NCBI RefSeq assembly: GCF_947502395.1
Contig: NZ_CANMZM010000003.1
Span: 520,709 to 584,708, forward strand
DNA from: an uncultured Erythrobacter sp.
GTDB lineage: Bacteria; Pseudomonadota; Alphaproteobacteria; Sphingomonadales; Sphingomonadaceae
Length of the DNA: 64,000 nucleotides
Reading direction: 5' to 3'
Position 1 is the stretch's first letter. Each line of letters opens with the position of its first letter. The position numbers and the translations under genes are program-made. Below are positions 17,568-26,276 of this stretch, piece after piece. A model generated the notes under the pieces. It was not told the origin of the DNA and did not search any database. It saw nothing but the letters and a program-made list of their open reading frames with translations.

Positions 17568-18680
17568 ATGTATGGGGCCGTGACCTACTCCTTGGAAGAC
17601 GCCGAAGCTGGCACCACTCGGCTCGTGCTCGGTGGACAACTTCTTGTGTCCTCCGTTGGTCCGTTTGAACAGGAAATCGATCGGTTTGACGGCGAGATCG
17701 CAGAGATCGACCTGTCAGGCGTTGACGAGATGGACACAACTGGCGCTTGGGTCGTCTCGCGTCTTGCCAATCAACATTCAAGTACGATCACCGGAGCCAG
17801 CGAAACAGCCACGCATCTTCTGAAAGCGGTTGAGGTTGCGGGAGGTGACGGAGAGTTATGCCCCGCTGTCGTGCCGGTCTGGGAACGGGTCCCGCTGGCC
17901 CTTGGTGAGAAAGTCTATGCTGCTCGCGGCGGCATGCTTGGCGTCGTTAGCTTTCTTGGTGCAATCCTTGTCGGATTTGGCAGTATTATTCGCAAGCCCT
18001 CGAGCATGCCCTTTCGCGCGGTTGTGCGGCAGATGGAGATGGTCGGGGTGTCGGCTCTCCCGATTATCGGTTTGATGAGCTTTCTGATCGGCATCGTGAT
18101 TGCACAACAAGGTGCTGTGCAATTGCAGCAGTTTGGTGCGGAGACTTTAACAGTGAACCTCGTTGGCCGCATTACCTTGCGTGAACTTGGCGTTTTGATG
18201 ACCGCTATCATGGTGGCGGGCCGTTCCGGCAGCGCCTTTGCGGCGCAAATCGGCACGATGAAGCTTACCGAGGAAGTCGATGCGATGCGCACCATCGGTA
18301 TTTCTCCGATTGTGCAATTGGTGATCCCGCGGATTCTTGCCTGTACCTTCATGATGATCCTCTTGGGCTTCTATTCAAGCATCGTTGGAATCATCGGAGG
18401 AGCGGTTATCGGACAGGTCGCTTTGGGCATTCCTTTCTTTACCTTCCTTGAGCGTATACAAGAGGTCGTTCCACTCCACGATGTGTGGGTCGGCTTGGTC
18501 AAGGCACCGGTTTTCGGTCTGATTGTCGCACTTGCAGGCTGTTATCACGGGATGCAGGTCAAAGGTAACTCCGAGGAAGTCGGTATCCGCACTACAATGG
18601 CTGTGGTCTCTGCGATCTTCGCGGTGATCGTATTGGACGCGTTCTTCGCGGTGTTCTTCACCGAAGTGGGTTGGGGGTAA
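17568..18680 (+). CDS. mlaE: MlaE-type lipid ABC transporter permease with fused STAS domain
   Basis: The inner-membrane permease of a retrograde phospholipid (Mla-like) system. 370 residues. About 1-100 form a STAS domain (IAEIDLSGVDEMDTTGAW), doing the job of the separate MlaB in E. coli. The remainder is the MlaE core with five or six helices and its signature segments ALPIIGLMSFLIGIVIAQQG, ELGVLMTAIMVAGRSGSAFAAQIGTM and VDAMRTIGISP. The ATG at 17568 lacks a clear Shine-Dalgarno. It is first in a four-gene operon (permease, ATPase, MCE protein, lipoprotein). Confidence 0.93.
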   Translation: MYGAVTYSLEDAEAGTTRLVLGGQLLVSSVGPFEQEIDRFDGEIAEIDLSGVDEMDTTGAWVVSRLANQHSSTITGASETATHLLKAVEVAGGDGELCPAVVPVWERVPLALGEKVYAARGGMLGVVSFLGAILVGFGSIIRKPSSMPFRAVVRQMEMVGVSALPIIGLMSFLIGIVIAQQGAVQLQQFGAETLTVNLVGRITLRELGVLMTAIMVAGRSGSAFAAQIGTMKLTEEVDAMRTIGISPIVQLVIPRILACTFMMILLGFYSSIVGIIGGAVIGQVALGIPFFTFLERIQEVVPLHDVWVGLVKAPVFGLIVALAGCYHGMQVKGNSEEVGIRTTMAVVSAIFAVIVLDAFFAVFFTEVGWG

Positions 18681-18691
18681 GGACCTGGGCC

Positions 18692-19516
18692 ATGGCATTT
18701 GACGAATCAGAAGCCCCGCACGAGCGTTTTTGCCTTGAACCGCCCATTGTGGTGAGTGGCCTCGTCAATCGCTTTGGCGACTTTGCTGTCCACGACGGGC
18801 TCAACCTTGAGGTGTGCCGGGGTGAAATTCTCGGAGTCGTCGGCGGATCAGGTACAGGCAAGTCGGTGCTAATGCGCTCCATCATTGGGCTGCAACAACC
18901 GACAGCTGGTAATATTGACGTTCTGGGACGGCGAATTACCGACACGGACCTTGATCAGCGGGTTGGCGTGCGCAGACGCTGGGGTGTTCTGTTTCAGGGC
19001 GGGGCGCTGTTTTCGACCCTCACCGTGGGTGAGAATGTCGAAGTACCGCTCAAGGAATTCTATCCCAATATCTCGCCCAGACTTCGGCGCGAAATTGCGC
19101 GCTACAAAGTCCTTTTGTCAGGATTGCCGGAAGAAGCGGTGCTGAAGTATCCCAGTGAGCTTTCGGGAGGAATGAAGAAGAGGGCAGGGCTAGCGCGTGC
19201 GCTCGCGCTTGATCCTGAGCTCTTGTTTTTGGACGAGCCCACCGCCGGGCTCGATCCAATTGGCGCAGCAGCCTTTGATAGGCAGACGCGTGACCTCAAA
19301 GAAACGCTGGGCCTTACCGTCTTCCTGATCACCCACGATCTCGACACTCTTTACGAGATTTGCGACCGGGTCGCTGTGCTAGCGGATAAGCAAGTCATCG
19401 CAGTGGGGACGATCCCTGAGCTTTTGGAAACAGGTCATCCATGGATCGAGGAATACTTCAACGGACCTCGGGGGCGCTCCGCGCTTGCCTCACAAGAGCG
19501 GGCGCATTCGGCATAG
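18692..19516 (+). CDS. mlaF: MlaF-type lipid ABC transporter ATPase
   Basis: A 274-residue ABC ATPase energising the MlaE permease. Walker A GGSGTGKSVL, Q-loop LFQGGALFSTLTV (the Phe-rich stretch typical of MlaF), signature LSGGMKKRAGLARALA, Walker B LLFLDEPTAGLDP and the H-loop ITHDLDT are all present. The ATG at 18692 has AAGGA eight bases upstream and starts 11 bases after the permease stop. A TTG at 18671 is in frame but less likely. The Asp-to-Gly-rich N-terminal tail (MAFDESEAPHE) is not conserved in general. Confidence 0.94.
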   Translation: MAFDESEAPHERFCLEPPIVVSGLVNRFGDFAVHDGLNLEVCRGEILGVVGGSGTGKSVLMRSIIGLQQPTAGNIDVLGRRITDTDLDQRVGVRRRWGVLFQGGALFSTLTVGENVEVPLKEFYPNISPRLRREIARYKVLLSGLPEEAVLKYPSELSGGMKKRAGLARALALDPELLFLDEPTAGLDPIGAAAFDRQTRDLKETLGLTVFLITHDLDTLYEICDRVAVLADKQVIAVGTIPELLETGHPWIEEYFNGPRGRSALASQERAHSA

Positions 19517-19572
19517 AGTTATGGACAGGTGGGCGCGAAGCTGCGCATAGGAGAGTGGCATGGAAGCTTTGA

Positions 19573-20520
19573 ATGGAAACTAGAGCTAATCATCTTTGGG
19601 TAGGCGCGATCACGCTAGCGCTGCTTGTTGCGCTCGCTGCCTTTATCGTTTGGATTGCTCGGCTTAATCAAGGCGCGGTCAACGAATACGATATCTTCTA
19701 CAAACAATCCGTGGCGGGTCTCGCGAACGGCAGTCAGGTCTCATACGCTGGTGTACCTGTGGGCCAAGTGCGACAGATCGCTCTGTCGGCCGAAGACCCT
19801 GAATTCGTCCGTGTCCGCATTCGAATCCGCGATGAAGTGCCTATTCTGGTCGGTACTGAGGCGAGCATTCAGGCGAGCTTTACCGGCGTGTCGACCATTC
19901 TTCTGGATGGTGCGCGCAAAGATTCGCCAGCCATTACATGTGAAACCACTGCGTGCCCGGAAGGGCGTCCGGTGATCCCCCCCGGTCGTGGAGGCTTTGG
20001 TGAGATTGTTGCCAATGCTCCACTATTGCTAGAGCGCCTCACGACGCTGACCGAGCAGCTGAACACGATCTTCGGGCCGGAGAACCAAGAGGAACTGGCC
20101 GGTATTCTGGCAAACTCAAACCGTCTGACCCGTGAACTCGCTGACGCGGCACCGCGCCTTGAAGGCACATTCGACGATCTTCAAGGTGCGTTGAAAGAAG
20201 CGAGCGAGGCATTGGATGCATTTGAGAAGGTTTCTCTTACAACCAATGAGTTGTTGGATGCCGAGGGTCCCAAACTCGCTCAAGAGCTGAGCGAGACACT
20301 GGCGTCTGCCAATCAGGCTGCGGCCTCGCTTTCGGCTGTGCTCGAAGATACCCGACCTGCGGCACGTGCCTTGAGTGAGACCACTTTGCCGACGGTGGAA
20401 GCAACCCTGCAGGATTTGCGCGCTACGAGCCGTTCTTTGCGGACGGTCACCGATCGGCTTGAAGCCGAAGGAGCGGCATCGTTGATCGGCAGACGTCCAT
20501 TGCCGGAGTATGAGCCATGA
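19573..20520 (+). CDS. mlaD: MlaD-type MCE-domain substrate-binding protein
   Basis: 315 residues with one N-terminal membrane helix (about 8-28), then a single MCE domain (GLANGSQVSYAGVPVGQVRQI, VPILVGTEASIQASFTGVSTILLDG). A long Leu/Ala-rich coiled-coil region from about 150 onward (LTTLTEQLNTIFG to LRTVTDRLEAEG) could form a hexameric tunnel spanning part of the periplasm. It binds and passes phospholipids. The start at 19573 is 17 bases from the GGAGAG box. That box is better spaced for an out-of-frame ATG at 19560, which encodes only MEALNGN and overlaps the mlaD start. Its stop overlaps the next gene (ATGA). Confidence 0.92.
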   Translation: METRANHLWVGAITLALLVALAAFIVWIARLNQGAVNEYDIFYKQSVAGLANGSQVSYAGVPVGQVRQIALSAEDPEFVRVRIRIRDEVPILVGTEASIQASFTGVSTILLDGARKDSPAITCETTACPEGRPVIPPGRGGFGEIVANAPLLLERLTTLTEQLNTIFGPENQEELAGILANSNRLTRELADAAPRLEGTFDDLQGALKEASEALDAFEKVSLTTNELLDAEGPKLAQELSETLASANQAAASLSAVLEDTRPAARALSETTLPTVEATLQDLRATSRSLRTVTDRLEAEGAASLIGRRPLPEYEP

Positions 20521-21140
20521 TTACCACGCGCCCATTGGCGGGACTTATCGCCGCAAGCCTTCTCTTGAGTGGCTGTGTCAGCATTGGTGGTGGGGGTGAG
20601 CCACCAGAGAGCCTGCTAACGCTAACTGCTTCCGCCAGCGCACCAGCAGGTTCAGGCGCAGTGTCCGGCGTTGAAGGCAGCGAAGGCGCGATTGCCGTGC
20701 TTACGCCGGAAGTTCCGGCCAAGCTCAATGTGATCCGCGTGCCTGTGACGGTTTCGGCCACTGAGATAGCCTATCTGCCCGAGGCGGTGTGGATTGAGAA
20801 ACCTGCGCACCTTTTCCGCAAACTGCTGGGCGAGACTTTGCGAACAGCCTCAGGTGAGCCTCAGGCACTTTTGGTGCTCGACACTGATGATACGCCGTTG
20901 CGGGCGACACAATCACTTCGCGGCACGCTGATCGACATGGGGTATGAGGCGGCGAACTCTGCGGTTGTGGTACGGTTTGAGGCGGTCCATACAAATAGCG
21001 ACGGCAAAGTTATGTCGCGCCGGTTCGAAGCGCGGGAAGAAGGCGTATTGCCAACAGCCGCGTCCGTCGGACCCGCACTGAATACGGCCGCGAATGCCGT
21101 TGCTAAGGACGTGGCGGCTTGGGTGAAGTCGTCGCAATAG
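20517..21140 (+). CDS. ABC-type transport auxiliary lipoprotein of the Mla-like system
   Basis: 207 residues. The signal peptide ends in the lipobox LLSGC (Cys near residue 20), so this is a lipoprotein, probably in the outer membrane. The remainder fits the ABC_trans_aux (PqiC/MlaC-position) family: APAGSGAV linker, a beta-strand pair RVPVTVSATEIAYLPEAVWIEKPAHLF, then SLRGTLIDMGYEAANSAVVVRFEA. It overlaps mlaD by four bases (ATGA) and completes the transport operon. No MlaC or MlaA homologue is in the window. Confidence 0.85.
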   Translation: MITTRPLAGLIAASLLLSGCVSIGGGGEPPESLLTLTASASAPAGSGAVSGVEGSEGAIAVLTPEVPAKLNVIRVPVTVSATEIAYLPEAVWIEKPAHLFRKLLGETLRTASGEPQALLVLDTDDTPLRATQSLRGTLIDMGYEAANSAVVVRFEAVHTNSDGKVMSRRFEAREEGVLPTAASVGPALNTAANAVAKDVAAWVKSSQ

Positions 21141-21145
21141 ACTTT

Positions 21146-21841
21146 TCAGTCCTGCGCCAGCTCCCAGAATTCACGTGCCTTGAGAAAATCGCCTGTGCGT
21201 TTTTCGCGCCGTTCTTCGGCTTCCTCATCGCGGCCCCATTCCTCCGCCTGCCATTCTTCTTCGAGGCTCGCGGCTTGCCACAGGGCAAGCGCGTCCGCGT
21301 CCCGCTGAGCTGAGCTAAGCCCGGTGATGAGCGAGGCGGCGAGGTGGGTCATCATCTCGATTGAAGCGAGAGCAAAGGAGCTGTGGCCGCCGAGCACCTT
21401 GCGCAATTGGGTAAGCGTCTTTTCGCTCTGAGGGTGATGGATAATGCCAGAAATACGAACGAATTCAACGCGGTGCCGCGTTTCGAAAGCGCTCACAATC
21501 GGTTCCCACACCTCTTGCTGGCGCGCAAAAAGCGGTTCATCCGGATCGGCCCGGTAGAGCAGCGTGTCGGTGTCTCCATAGGCCACGGTCTTGTCGATCA
21601 ATGCCCCAGGGTCGGGGCTCACCATATCAATGGCGTAGTCGGCCATATCGCGAAGCGGCATGGTCTGTGGATCGATCTTCTCACCTTGGCCTGCCCATTC
21701 CGCGGCGAGAGCATCAGCAAGAGCCTTCGTCGGCACCACTTGCGGCGTGCCTTTGACCGTCTTGATCGCGCGCGTGTCGAGCGTGATCTGCCAACCGCTT
21801 TCGACCTCGTTTACCGAGACCTTTTTGTAGAATCGTTTCAT
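21146..21841 (-). CDS. ATP12-family F1-ATPase assembly chaperone
   Basis: 231 residues. The N-terminal stretch RFYKKVSVNEVESGWQITLDTRAIKTV and the central AEWAGQGEKIDPQTMPL and YGDTDTLLYRAD segments are hallmarks of the ATP12 family, which in mitochondria binds the F1 alpha subunit during assembly. Alphaproteobacteria carry a homologue of uncertain necessity. The C-terminus is acidic and Trp-rich (EEEWQAEEWGRDEEAEERR). It is last in a six-gene minus-strand run and ends five bases from the convergent lipoprotein gene. Confidence 0.88.
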   Translation of the reverse strand: MKRFYKKVSVNEVESGWQITLDTRAIKTVKGTPQVVPTKALADALAAEWAGQGEKIDPQTMPLRDMADYAIDMVSPDPGALIDKTVAYGDTDTLLYRADPDEPLFARQQEVWEPIVSAFETRHRVEFVRISGIIHHPQSEKTLTQLRKVLGGHSSFALASIEMMTHLAASLITGLSSAQRDADALALWQAASLEEEWQAEEWGRDEEAEERREKRTGDFLKAREFWELAQD

Positions 21842-21852
21842 CTGTCGCTTGC

Positions 21853-22089
21853 CTAAAGTTCGCCTCTATCGCCCGCTTTCCAGCGACGGACCAGAAGGGG
21901 GGGAACAAAGAAGAAGGCGAGTAGCCCTGCTACCGCCAGCACCACGCCAAGGGCATAGGGTAAGTCCACCGCGCCTTGGGCCACCGCAATGCCCAGAATG
22001 ACCGAGATCACCGCGCCAATGCGGACTAGGTTCATCAAGGTGTAGCGCTTGGCCGCCACCACTTCTTCGGGAGTAGGGGCGGGAGCCAT
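21853..22089 (-). CDS. Small two-helix membrane protein
   Basis: 78 residues from the ATG at 22089, which lies two bases after the stop of the HAD phosphatase gene. An in-frame GTG at 22095 overlaps that stop and is an alternative. Sequence shows a short Pro-rich head (APAPTPEEVVAAKRY) and two hydrophobic helices (VISVILGIAVAQGAV and LGVVLAVAGLLAFFFVPPLLV), ending with basic residues. I do not recognise a named family. Its position between the phosphatase and atp12 in an overlapping operon supports it being a real gene. Confidence 0.7.
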   Translation of the reverse strand: MAPAPTPEEVVAAKRYTLMNLVRIGAVISVILGIAVAQGAVDLPYALGVVLAVAGLLAFFFVPPLLVRRWKAGDRGEL

Positions 22090-22091
22090 GG

Positions 22092-22751
22092 TCACGCGAA
22101 TCGGCCCAATTCTGCCCGCAATTCAGCCATGGAGTCTGCGACGTAATCAGCTCCGGTCGCGTGCAACTCTTCCGGCGCATGATAGCCCCAGCTAACGCCA
22201 ACAGCGCGCACATGAGCAGCGGTGGCCATCTGCATATCAAAGCTGGTGTCGCCGATCATCACCGCTTGCGCTGGCTGCGCGCCGGCCTCGAACAATGCGG
22301 CTTCGAGCATAGCTGGGTGAGGCTTTGACGGATGGCGGTCTGCCGTCTGAAGCGAAACGAACAGCTCCGTTAACCCGTGGGAGGCCAGGCAGGCGCTAAG
22401 CCCGCGATCCGACTTGCCCGTTGCAACAGCCAGGCTCCAGCCATTGGCGTGAAGATTGTGGAGCAGTTCTGCGATACCGTCATACAGCGGCTCGTGCAAA
22501 AGTCCTTCCTCGCGACGGGTGCGGAAGGCGGTCTTGTAATTCTCGGTCAATGCTTGCTGTTGAAGCTGCTCGGCTTCGGGTGCCAGTTCGCGGATAGCGA
22601 CCGGCAGGCTCAGCCCAACCAAGCGGCGGACTTGAGCGGCATCGGGCAAAGGCAGCCGCGCCAGCTCAAACGCGTGATTCATCGCGAACAGCACATCGGC
22701 CTGACCATCGACCAGCGTCCCGTCACAATCAAACACAGCAAGTTTTGTCAC
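22092..22751 (-). CDS. HAD family hydrolase, phosphoglycolate phosphatase-like
   Basis: A 219-residue haloacid dehalogenase-type phosphatase. Motif I FDCDGTLVD (residues 7-15), motif II in LAVATGKSDRGL, motif III Lys in SKPHPAML and motif IV MIGDTSFDMQMA are all there. A helical cap lies between motifs I and II. The profile fits Gph and pyrophosphatase PpaX-like members, so the exact substrate is open. The GTG start overlaps the stop of the upstream gene (GTGA). Confidence 0.85.
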   Translation of the reverse strand: MTKLAVFDCDGTLVDGQADVLFAMNHAFELARLPLPDAAQVRRLVGLSLPVAIRELAPEAEQLQQQALTENYKTAFRTRREEGLLHEPLYDGIAELLHNLHANGWSLAVATGKSDRGLSACLASHGLTELFVSLQTADRHPSKPHPAMLEAALFEAGAQPAQAVMIGDTSFDMQMATAAHVRAVGVSWGYHAPEELHATGADYVADSMAELRAELGRFA

Positions 22752-23347
22752 GCCTCAAACTCCCGCATCCAATGAGCAAGGCCAGCGTTGCCATAGGCTT
22801 CCACTCCGGCTGCGATCCGGGCGCGCTCTACCGGGTTCTTCTTCTGAGAGAGTTTGAAGGTAGGGCGCCGTTCCTCAACCTTGAGCGAAAAGCCGGTGAT
22901 CCCTTTGAACAGGCCCGACCAAACCCTCTCGCTCGATTCCGAGGCCAGCCACGGTTCGCCCTCAATGCGTCCTTCAAACGTCGTGATGACATCGTGGAGC
23001 AGAGTTTCCAGATTATCGTCCGAAAGCCGTTCCACCGTTCCCTCAAGCACCAGCGCTGCATAATCCCAAGTGGGCACCGTATCGCGATTGTCGTACCAGC
23101 GCGGGCTCACATAACCATCGGGCCCATTGACGGTGATCAGCGCACGCGCGCCATCCAAATGCTTGGTGAGAGCATTGCCTCGCGCCAAGTGAAAGCGGAT
23201 ATCGTCCGTCCCGTAAGTCAACATCGGCGCATGCGCGACACGCGGACCATCGGGCGTGGTCAGGAAGACCATGCCGAAAGAAACCTCGCTCACCAATCTA
23301 TCAAGCAAGTCCTGGTCTTCACTGCGGAAGAGAGGGTTGGGGTGCAT
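22748..23347 (-). CDS. PaiB-like FMN-binding protein
   Basis: 199 residues matching the FMN-binding negative transcriptional regulator (PaiB) family. The N-terminus MHPNPLFRSED, a split-barrel with AHAPMLTY and FHLARGNALTKHL, the stretch VNGPDGYVSPRWYDNRDTVPTW and the C-terminal LKVEERRPTFKLSQKK are all family marks. Despite the family name, many members probably bind flavin or haem-like cofactors without DNA-binding activity. The ATG overlaps the stop of the pseudouridine synthase gene by one base (TAATG). Confidence 0.85.
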   Translation of the reverse strand: MHPNPLFRSEDQDLLDRLVSEVSFGMVFLTTPDGPRVAHAPMLTYGTDDIRFHLARGNALTKHLDGARALITVNGPDGYVSPRWYDNRDTVPTWDYAALVLEGTVERLSDDNLETLLHDVITTFEGRIEGEPWLASESSERVWSGLFKGITGFSLKVEERRPTFKLSQKKNPVERARIAAGVEAYGNAGLAHWMREFEA

Positions 23348-24606
23348 TACCTTTTGCCCTTCGGCTTGCTTCCGGGCTTCGCTCCTGACCTTTTGGGAGC
23401 TTTGCCCTTGAATTTCAAACCTGACTTCGCGGCCTTCTTCGCCGTGTTTGCCGACGTTGTACGCCCACGACGCTCACCTCGCCGGTCTTTGCGATATTGT
23501 TTGGCGTGCCGGCGTGCTGCCTGCTTTTTCTCGGCAGGCGTGCGCTCTGGCACCTCATCGCGAACCGGGGACGCATCGCTCATGCTCTCTTCAAAGCCGA
23601 GCGCTTCCATGCTCGCGGCAAAGTGTTCGGGCAGAGGCGCTGTCACATCAAGCTTACCGCCGCCCGTCTCGTTCGCCGCTCTGCTTTCCGGCGTCCCGAT
23701 GATGAGGCGGCGTGCGTGAAGGTGCATCTTGCGGCTGATTGCGCCGGTCAGAAACGCGTCCTGCCCGCCATATTTGCCATCACCAACGATAGGATTGCCG
23801 ATCGCAGCCATATGGACACGCAACTGGTGGGTGCGTCCTGTGAGCGGTTCCAGCTCCACCCATGCAGCGCGCGTTCCGGCACGTTCAACCACGCGGTATC
23901 GGGTCTTGGCCATTTGGCCACCCTCTTCATCGACATGCATTTTCTCACCACCGGTGCCCGGCTGCTTGGCGAGCGGTGCATCAATAGTGCCTTCGCGAAC
24001 CTCAGGAACGCCGACGACCAGCGCCCAATAAATCTTGCGAGCCGAGCGGCCAGAGAACCGCCGGGAATAGGATGCTGCGCTTCCCGGCGTGCGGGCGATC
24101 AGCAACACGCCCGATGTGTCTTTGTCGAGTCGGTGGACAAGGCGGGGTCTGACTGTTGGTGCATCTGTCTCTGGGGGTTCCACAAACGCATCGAGCAATC
24201 CGTCGACATGCTTTGTGGTCTTGCTCCCGCCTTGGGTGGCTAGACCCGGAGGTTTGTTGAGTACGATTGCGCTTGGCGTCTCGCGGATCACCATTTCGTG
24301 AGCCTGTGAAATCTCTTCCTCAGTCAGAGGACGACGCGATTTTGGTCCTTTGTGCTTTGCCTCGCCTCCGGGAGGTACGCGCAGGACTTGACCGGTCGCC
24401 AAGCGATCCTCAGGCTTTACACGGCCGCCATCGACCCGGATTTGCCCCGTGCGGGACCAGCGCGAAACGGTGGCAAAAGGGATCTCAGGAAGATTGCGTT
24501 TAAACCAGCGGTCTACCCGAATGCCATTGTCATCATCGTTGATGGTGAACTGACGGACTTGTTGTTTTGGCTTGTCAGAAGCCCGATTGTCAGAAGGAAG
24601 GGTCAT
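23347..24606 (-). CDS. RluC/RluD-family large-subunit rRNA pseudouridine synthase
   Basis: 419 residues. An S4 RNA-binding domain (RVDRWFKRNLPEIPFATVSRWSRTGQIRVDG) is followed by the RluA-type catalytic domain with the catalytic Asp in HRLDKDTSGVLLIA and the RTHQLRVHMAAIGNPIVGD motif. A strongly basic C-terminal tail of about 60 residues (KKQAARRHAKQYRKDRRGE and onward) is probably an extra RNA-binding extension. RluC is the closest E. coli relative, but the site on 23S rRNA cannot be read from sequence. The start overlaps crcB (ATGA). Confidence 0.9.
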   Translation of the reverse strand: MTLPSDNRASDKPKQQVRQFTINDDDNGIRVDRWFKRNLPEIPFATVSRWSRTGQIRVDGGRVKPEDRLATGQVLRVPPGGEAKHKGPKSRRPLTEEEISQAHEMVIRETPSAIVLNKPPGLATQGGSKTTKHVDGLLDAFVEPPETDAPTVRPRLVHRLDKDTSGVLLIARTPGSAASYSRRFSGRSARKIYWALVVGVPEVREGTIDAPLAKQPGTGGEKMHVDEEGGQMAKTRYRVVERAGTRAAWVELEPLTGRTHQLRVHMAAIGNPIVGDGKYGGQDAFLTGAISRKMHLHARRLIIGTPESRAANETGGGKLDVTAPLPEHFAASMEALGFEESMSDASPVRDEVPERTPAEKKQAARRHAKQYRKDRRGERRGRTTSANTAKKAAKSGLKFKGKAPKRSGAKPGSKPKGKR

Positions 24607-25019
24607 GCCGCGCTTTGTGCTCCTACGAGGCCAATCAGGAAAGCGGCCATTCCGGCAATTACCGAAGCGCTGCCATAGCCAAATGCTTGGATGAGAAACC
24701 CGCGATGGACCAGCGTGACCATCTCGGCGCTGAACGCACTAAAGGTGGTAAAGCCGCCAAGGAGGCCCACACCCAAGGCCAGCCGCAAAGTCTCATTGGT
24801 CTGCGCAGCCAAAGGTGATCGCGCAAGCCAGCCCAAAAGTACGCCCATGGCAAGGCTTCCCACTATGTTGATGGCAAGTGTTCCCCAAGGGAATGCCGTG
24901 TTCGATCCTGCCATATGTGTGACTGCGCGGCCCAATTGGTGGCGCAGCACAGCACCCAGCCCGCCGCCAATTGCGACGTAAAGCGATGCCATAAGCGGAG
25001 AAAGCGACGGTGCTGCCAT
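24603..25019 (-). CDS. crcB: Fluoride channel CrcB/Fluc
   Basis: 138 residues with four hydrophobic helices. Signature pieces are IGGGLGAVLRHQLG, FPWGTLAINIVGSLAMG, and LLGGFTTFSAFSAE, which holds the Phe and Thr residues lining the fluoride pore. It forms a dual-topology dimer exporting fluoride from the cytosol. It is first in the operon and no fluoride riboswitch was recognised before it. An internal ATG at 24992 could serve as a shorter start, but neither site has a strong box. Confidence 0.92.
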   Translation of the reverse strand: MAAPSLSPLMASLYVAIGGGLGAVLRHQLGRAVTHMAGSNTAFPWGTLAINIVGSLAMGVLLGWLARSPLAAQTNETLRLALGVGLLGGFTTFSAFSAEMVTLVHRGFLIQAFGYGSASVIAGMAAFLIGLVGAQSAA

Positions 25020-25244
25020 TATGAAAAGCGCTTTAGCGACGGTCTTACCTTATGCATAGCGCAGTCATTGTACATTCGGGCAAATCGCACTTTGGGTTGC
25101 CAATTCAGGTGAGCGAGGCTAGGGGAGCGCTCGTGATCGCGTGAACCCTTGTGGATTCGCGCCATTTTTAGCGTCAGTTTATAACGCACTCCCGCACTAA
25201 ACCAGCGGGCTCAGGCGTATTTTGAAATGAGGTAGTTGCCGTTT

Positions 25245-25451
25245 ATGCAAATCATGGTTCGCGATAACAATGTCGATCAAGCCCTCCGCGCGCTCAAGAA
25301 GAAGCTGCAGCGTGAAGGTGTTTATCGCGAGATGAAACTGCGCCGCCACTACGAAAAGCCCAGCGAAAAGCGCGCTCGTGAAAAAGCTGCTGCGGTTCGC
25401 CGTGCACGCAAGCTTGAGCGTAAGCGCATGGAGCGCGACGGCATCAAGTAA
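25245..25451 (+). CDS. rpsU: Ribosomal protein bS21
   Basis: 68 residues, strongly basic, with the universal bS21 pattern [36 protein letters not shown] and a helical Arg/Lys tail. It binds the 30S platform near the anti-Shine-Dalgarno region and aids initiation. The frame is open from a TTG at 25236, but the family starts at MQI, and a GAGG box lies 12 bases before this ATG. It is divergent from crcB across about 225 bases that must hold both promoters. A strong terminator follows at 25546. Confidence 0.97.
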   Translation: MQIMVRDNNVDQALRALKKKLQREGVYREMKLRRHYEKPSEKRAREKAAAVRRARKLERKRMERDGIK

Positions 25452-25545
25452 GCGGGTGTCTGCGCCCTTCGGGCGCGGCAACTTGCGGTTGAGGCGGTGG
25501 TCCACGGGCTGAAATGCTTGAAACACTTGCAACGATACGCCATCA

Positions 25546-25568
25546 GGGCGCGGAACACTTCCGCGCCC
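25546..25568 (+). terminator. Rho-independent terminator after rpsU
   Basis: GGGCGCGGAA-CAC-TTCCGCGCCC is a perfect 10-bp stem followed by TTTTTGCT. A smaller GC hairpin (GCGCCC-TTC-GGGCGC) lies nearer the rpsU stop, without a T-run. Confidence 0.88.
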
Positions 25569-25620
25569 TTTTTGCTGGACACGACCGGACGGATGGCGCG
25601 CATAGAAGACGGGATTACTC

Positions 25621-26211
25621 ATGACCGAGATTACACGCGTACCGATCCAGCCTATTGCCAAGGGCTCGCTGACCAAGATTTGGCTGGGTGTGATCATCGC
25701 TGTCCTACTTGGAGCAGGGCTTGCCTGGGCCGCGGTGCCCAAGGGTTTTAGCGTCGACACGCTGGTCGCAGGTGAGGGGCCTAACCCTCAAGAAGGCGAC
25801 ATGGTCTTTGTGAAGTACAAGGGTTCTCTTGCGTCGAACGGAGAGGTTTTTGACGAATCGCAGGATATTCCGCTTCCTGTCGAAGGCATCTTTCCTGAAG
25901 GCAGCCCATTCCCGATAGAACCCGATGCAACCATCGATGGATTTTATCTGGGGCTCCAGCAAATGCAGAAGGGCGGTAAGTACGAGCTCTTTATCCCATC
26001 GGACATGGCCTATGGCGCAGAGCCGCCGCAAGGCGCGCCAATTCCGCCCAATGCTGACTTGATCTTCGAGATTGAAGTGGTCGATTTCATGGACCGCGAA
26101 ACTTTTGATCGCAATCTCTCGATCCTTCAAAGCGCAATCCAGCAATCCGGCCCCGGTGGTCCGGGCGGACCAGGTGGTCCTCCAGTGGGTGCGCCTCAAC
26201 CCGGTCAATAA
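25621..26211 (+). CDS. Membrane-anchored FKBP-type peptidyl-prolyl isomerase
   Basis: 196 residues. One N-terminal membrane helix (about 20-38) anchors a periplasmic FKBP domain. FKBP marks include EGDMVFVKYKGSLASNGEVFDES, the hinge IDGFYLGLQQMQKGGKYELFIPSDMAYG and PIPPNADLIFEIEVVDF. A Gly-Pro-rich tail (GPGGPGGPGGPP) ends the protein. It catalyses proline cis-trans isomerisation and probably helps fold exported proteins. It follows the rpsU terminator and precedes the DUF4153 gene after a 65-base gap. Confidence 0.92.
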   Translation: MTEITRVPIQPIAKGSLTKIWLGVIIAVLLGAGLAWAAVPKGFSVDTLVAGEGPNPQEGDMVFVKYKGSLASNGEVFDESQDIPLPVEGIFPEGSPFPIEPDATIDGFYLGLQQMQKGGKYELFIPSDMAYGAEPPQGAPIPPNADLIFEIEVVDFMDRETFDRNLSILQSAIQQSGPGGPGGPGGPPVGAPQPGQ

Positions 26212-26276
26212 ACGGGCCGGACTTTCATTGAAGGTTCAAGTGGCTTAGATCAACTCTCGCCATGAGGGAGGGATCG

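Noticed and set aside
25020..25244. Possible fluoride riboswitch before crcB
   Set aside because: I looked for the conserved pseudoknot elements on the minus strand and did not see them.
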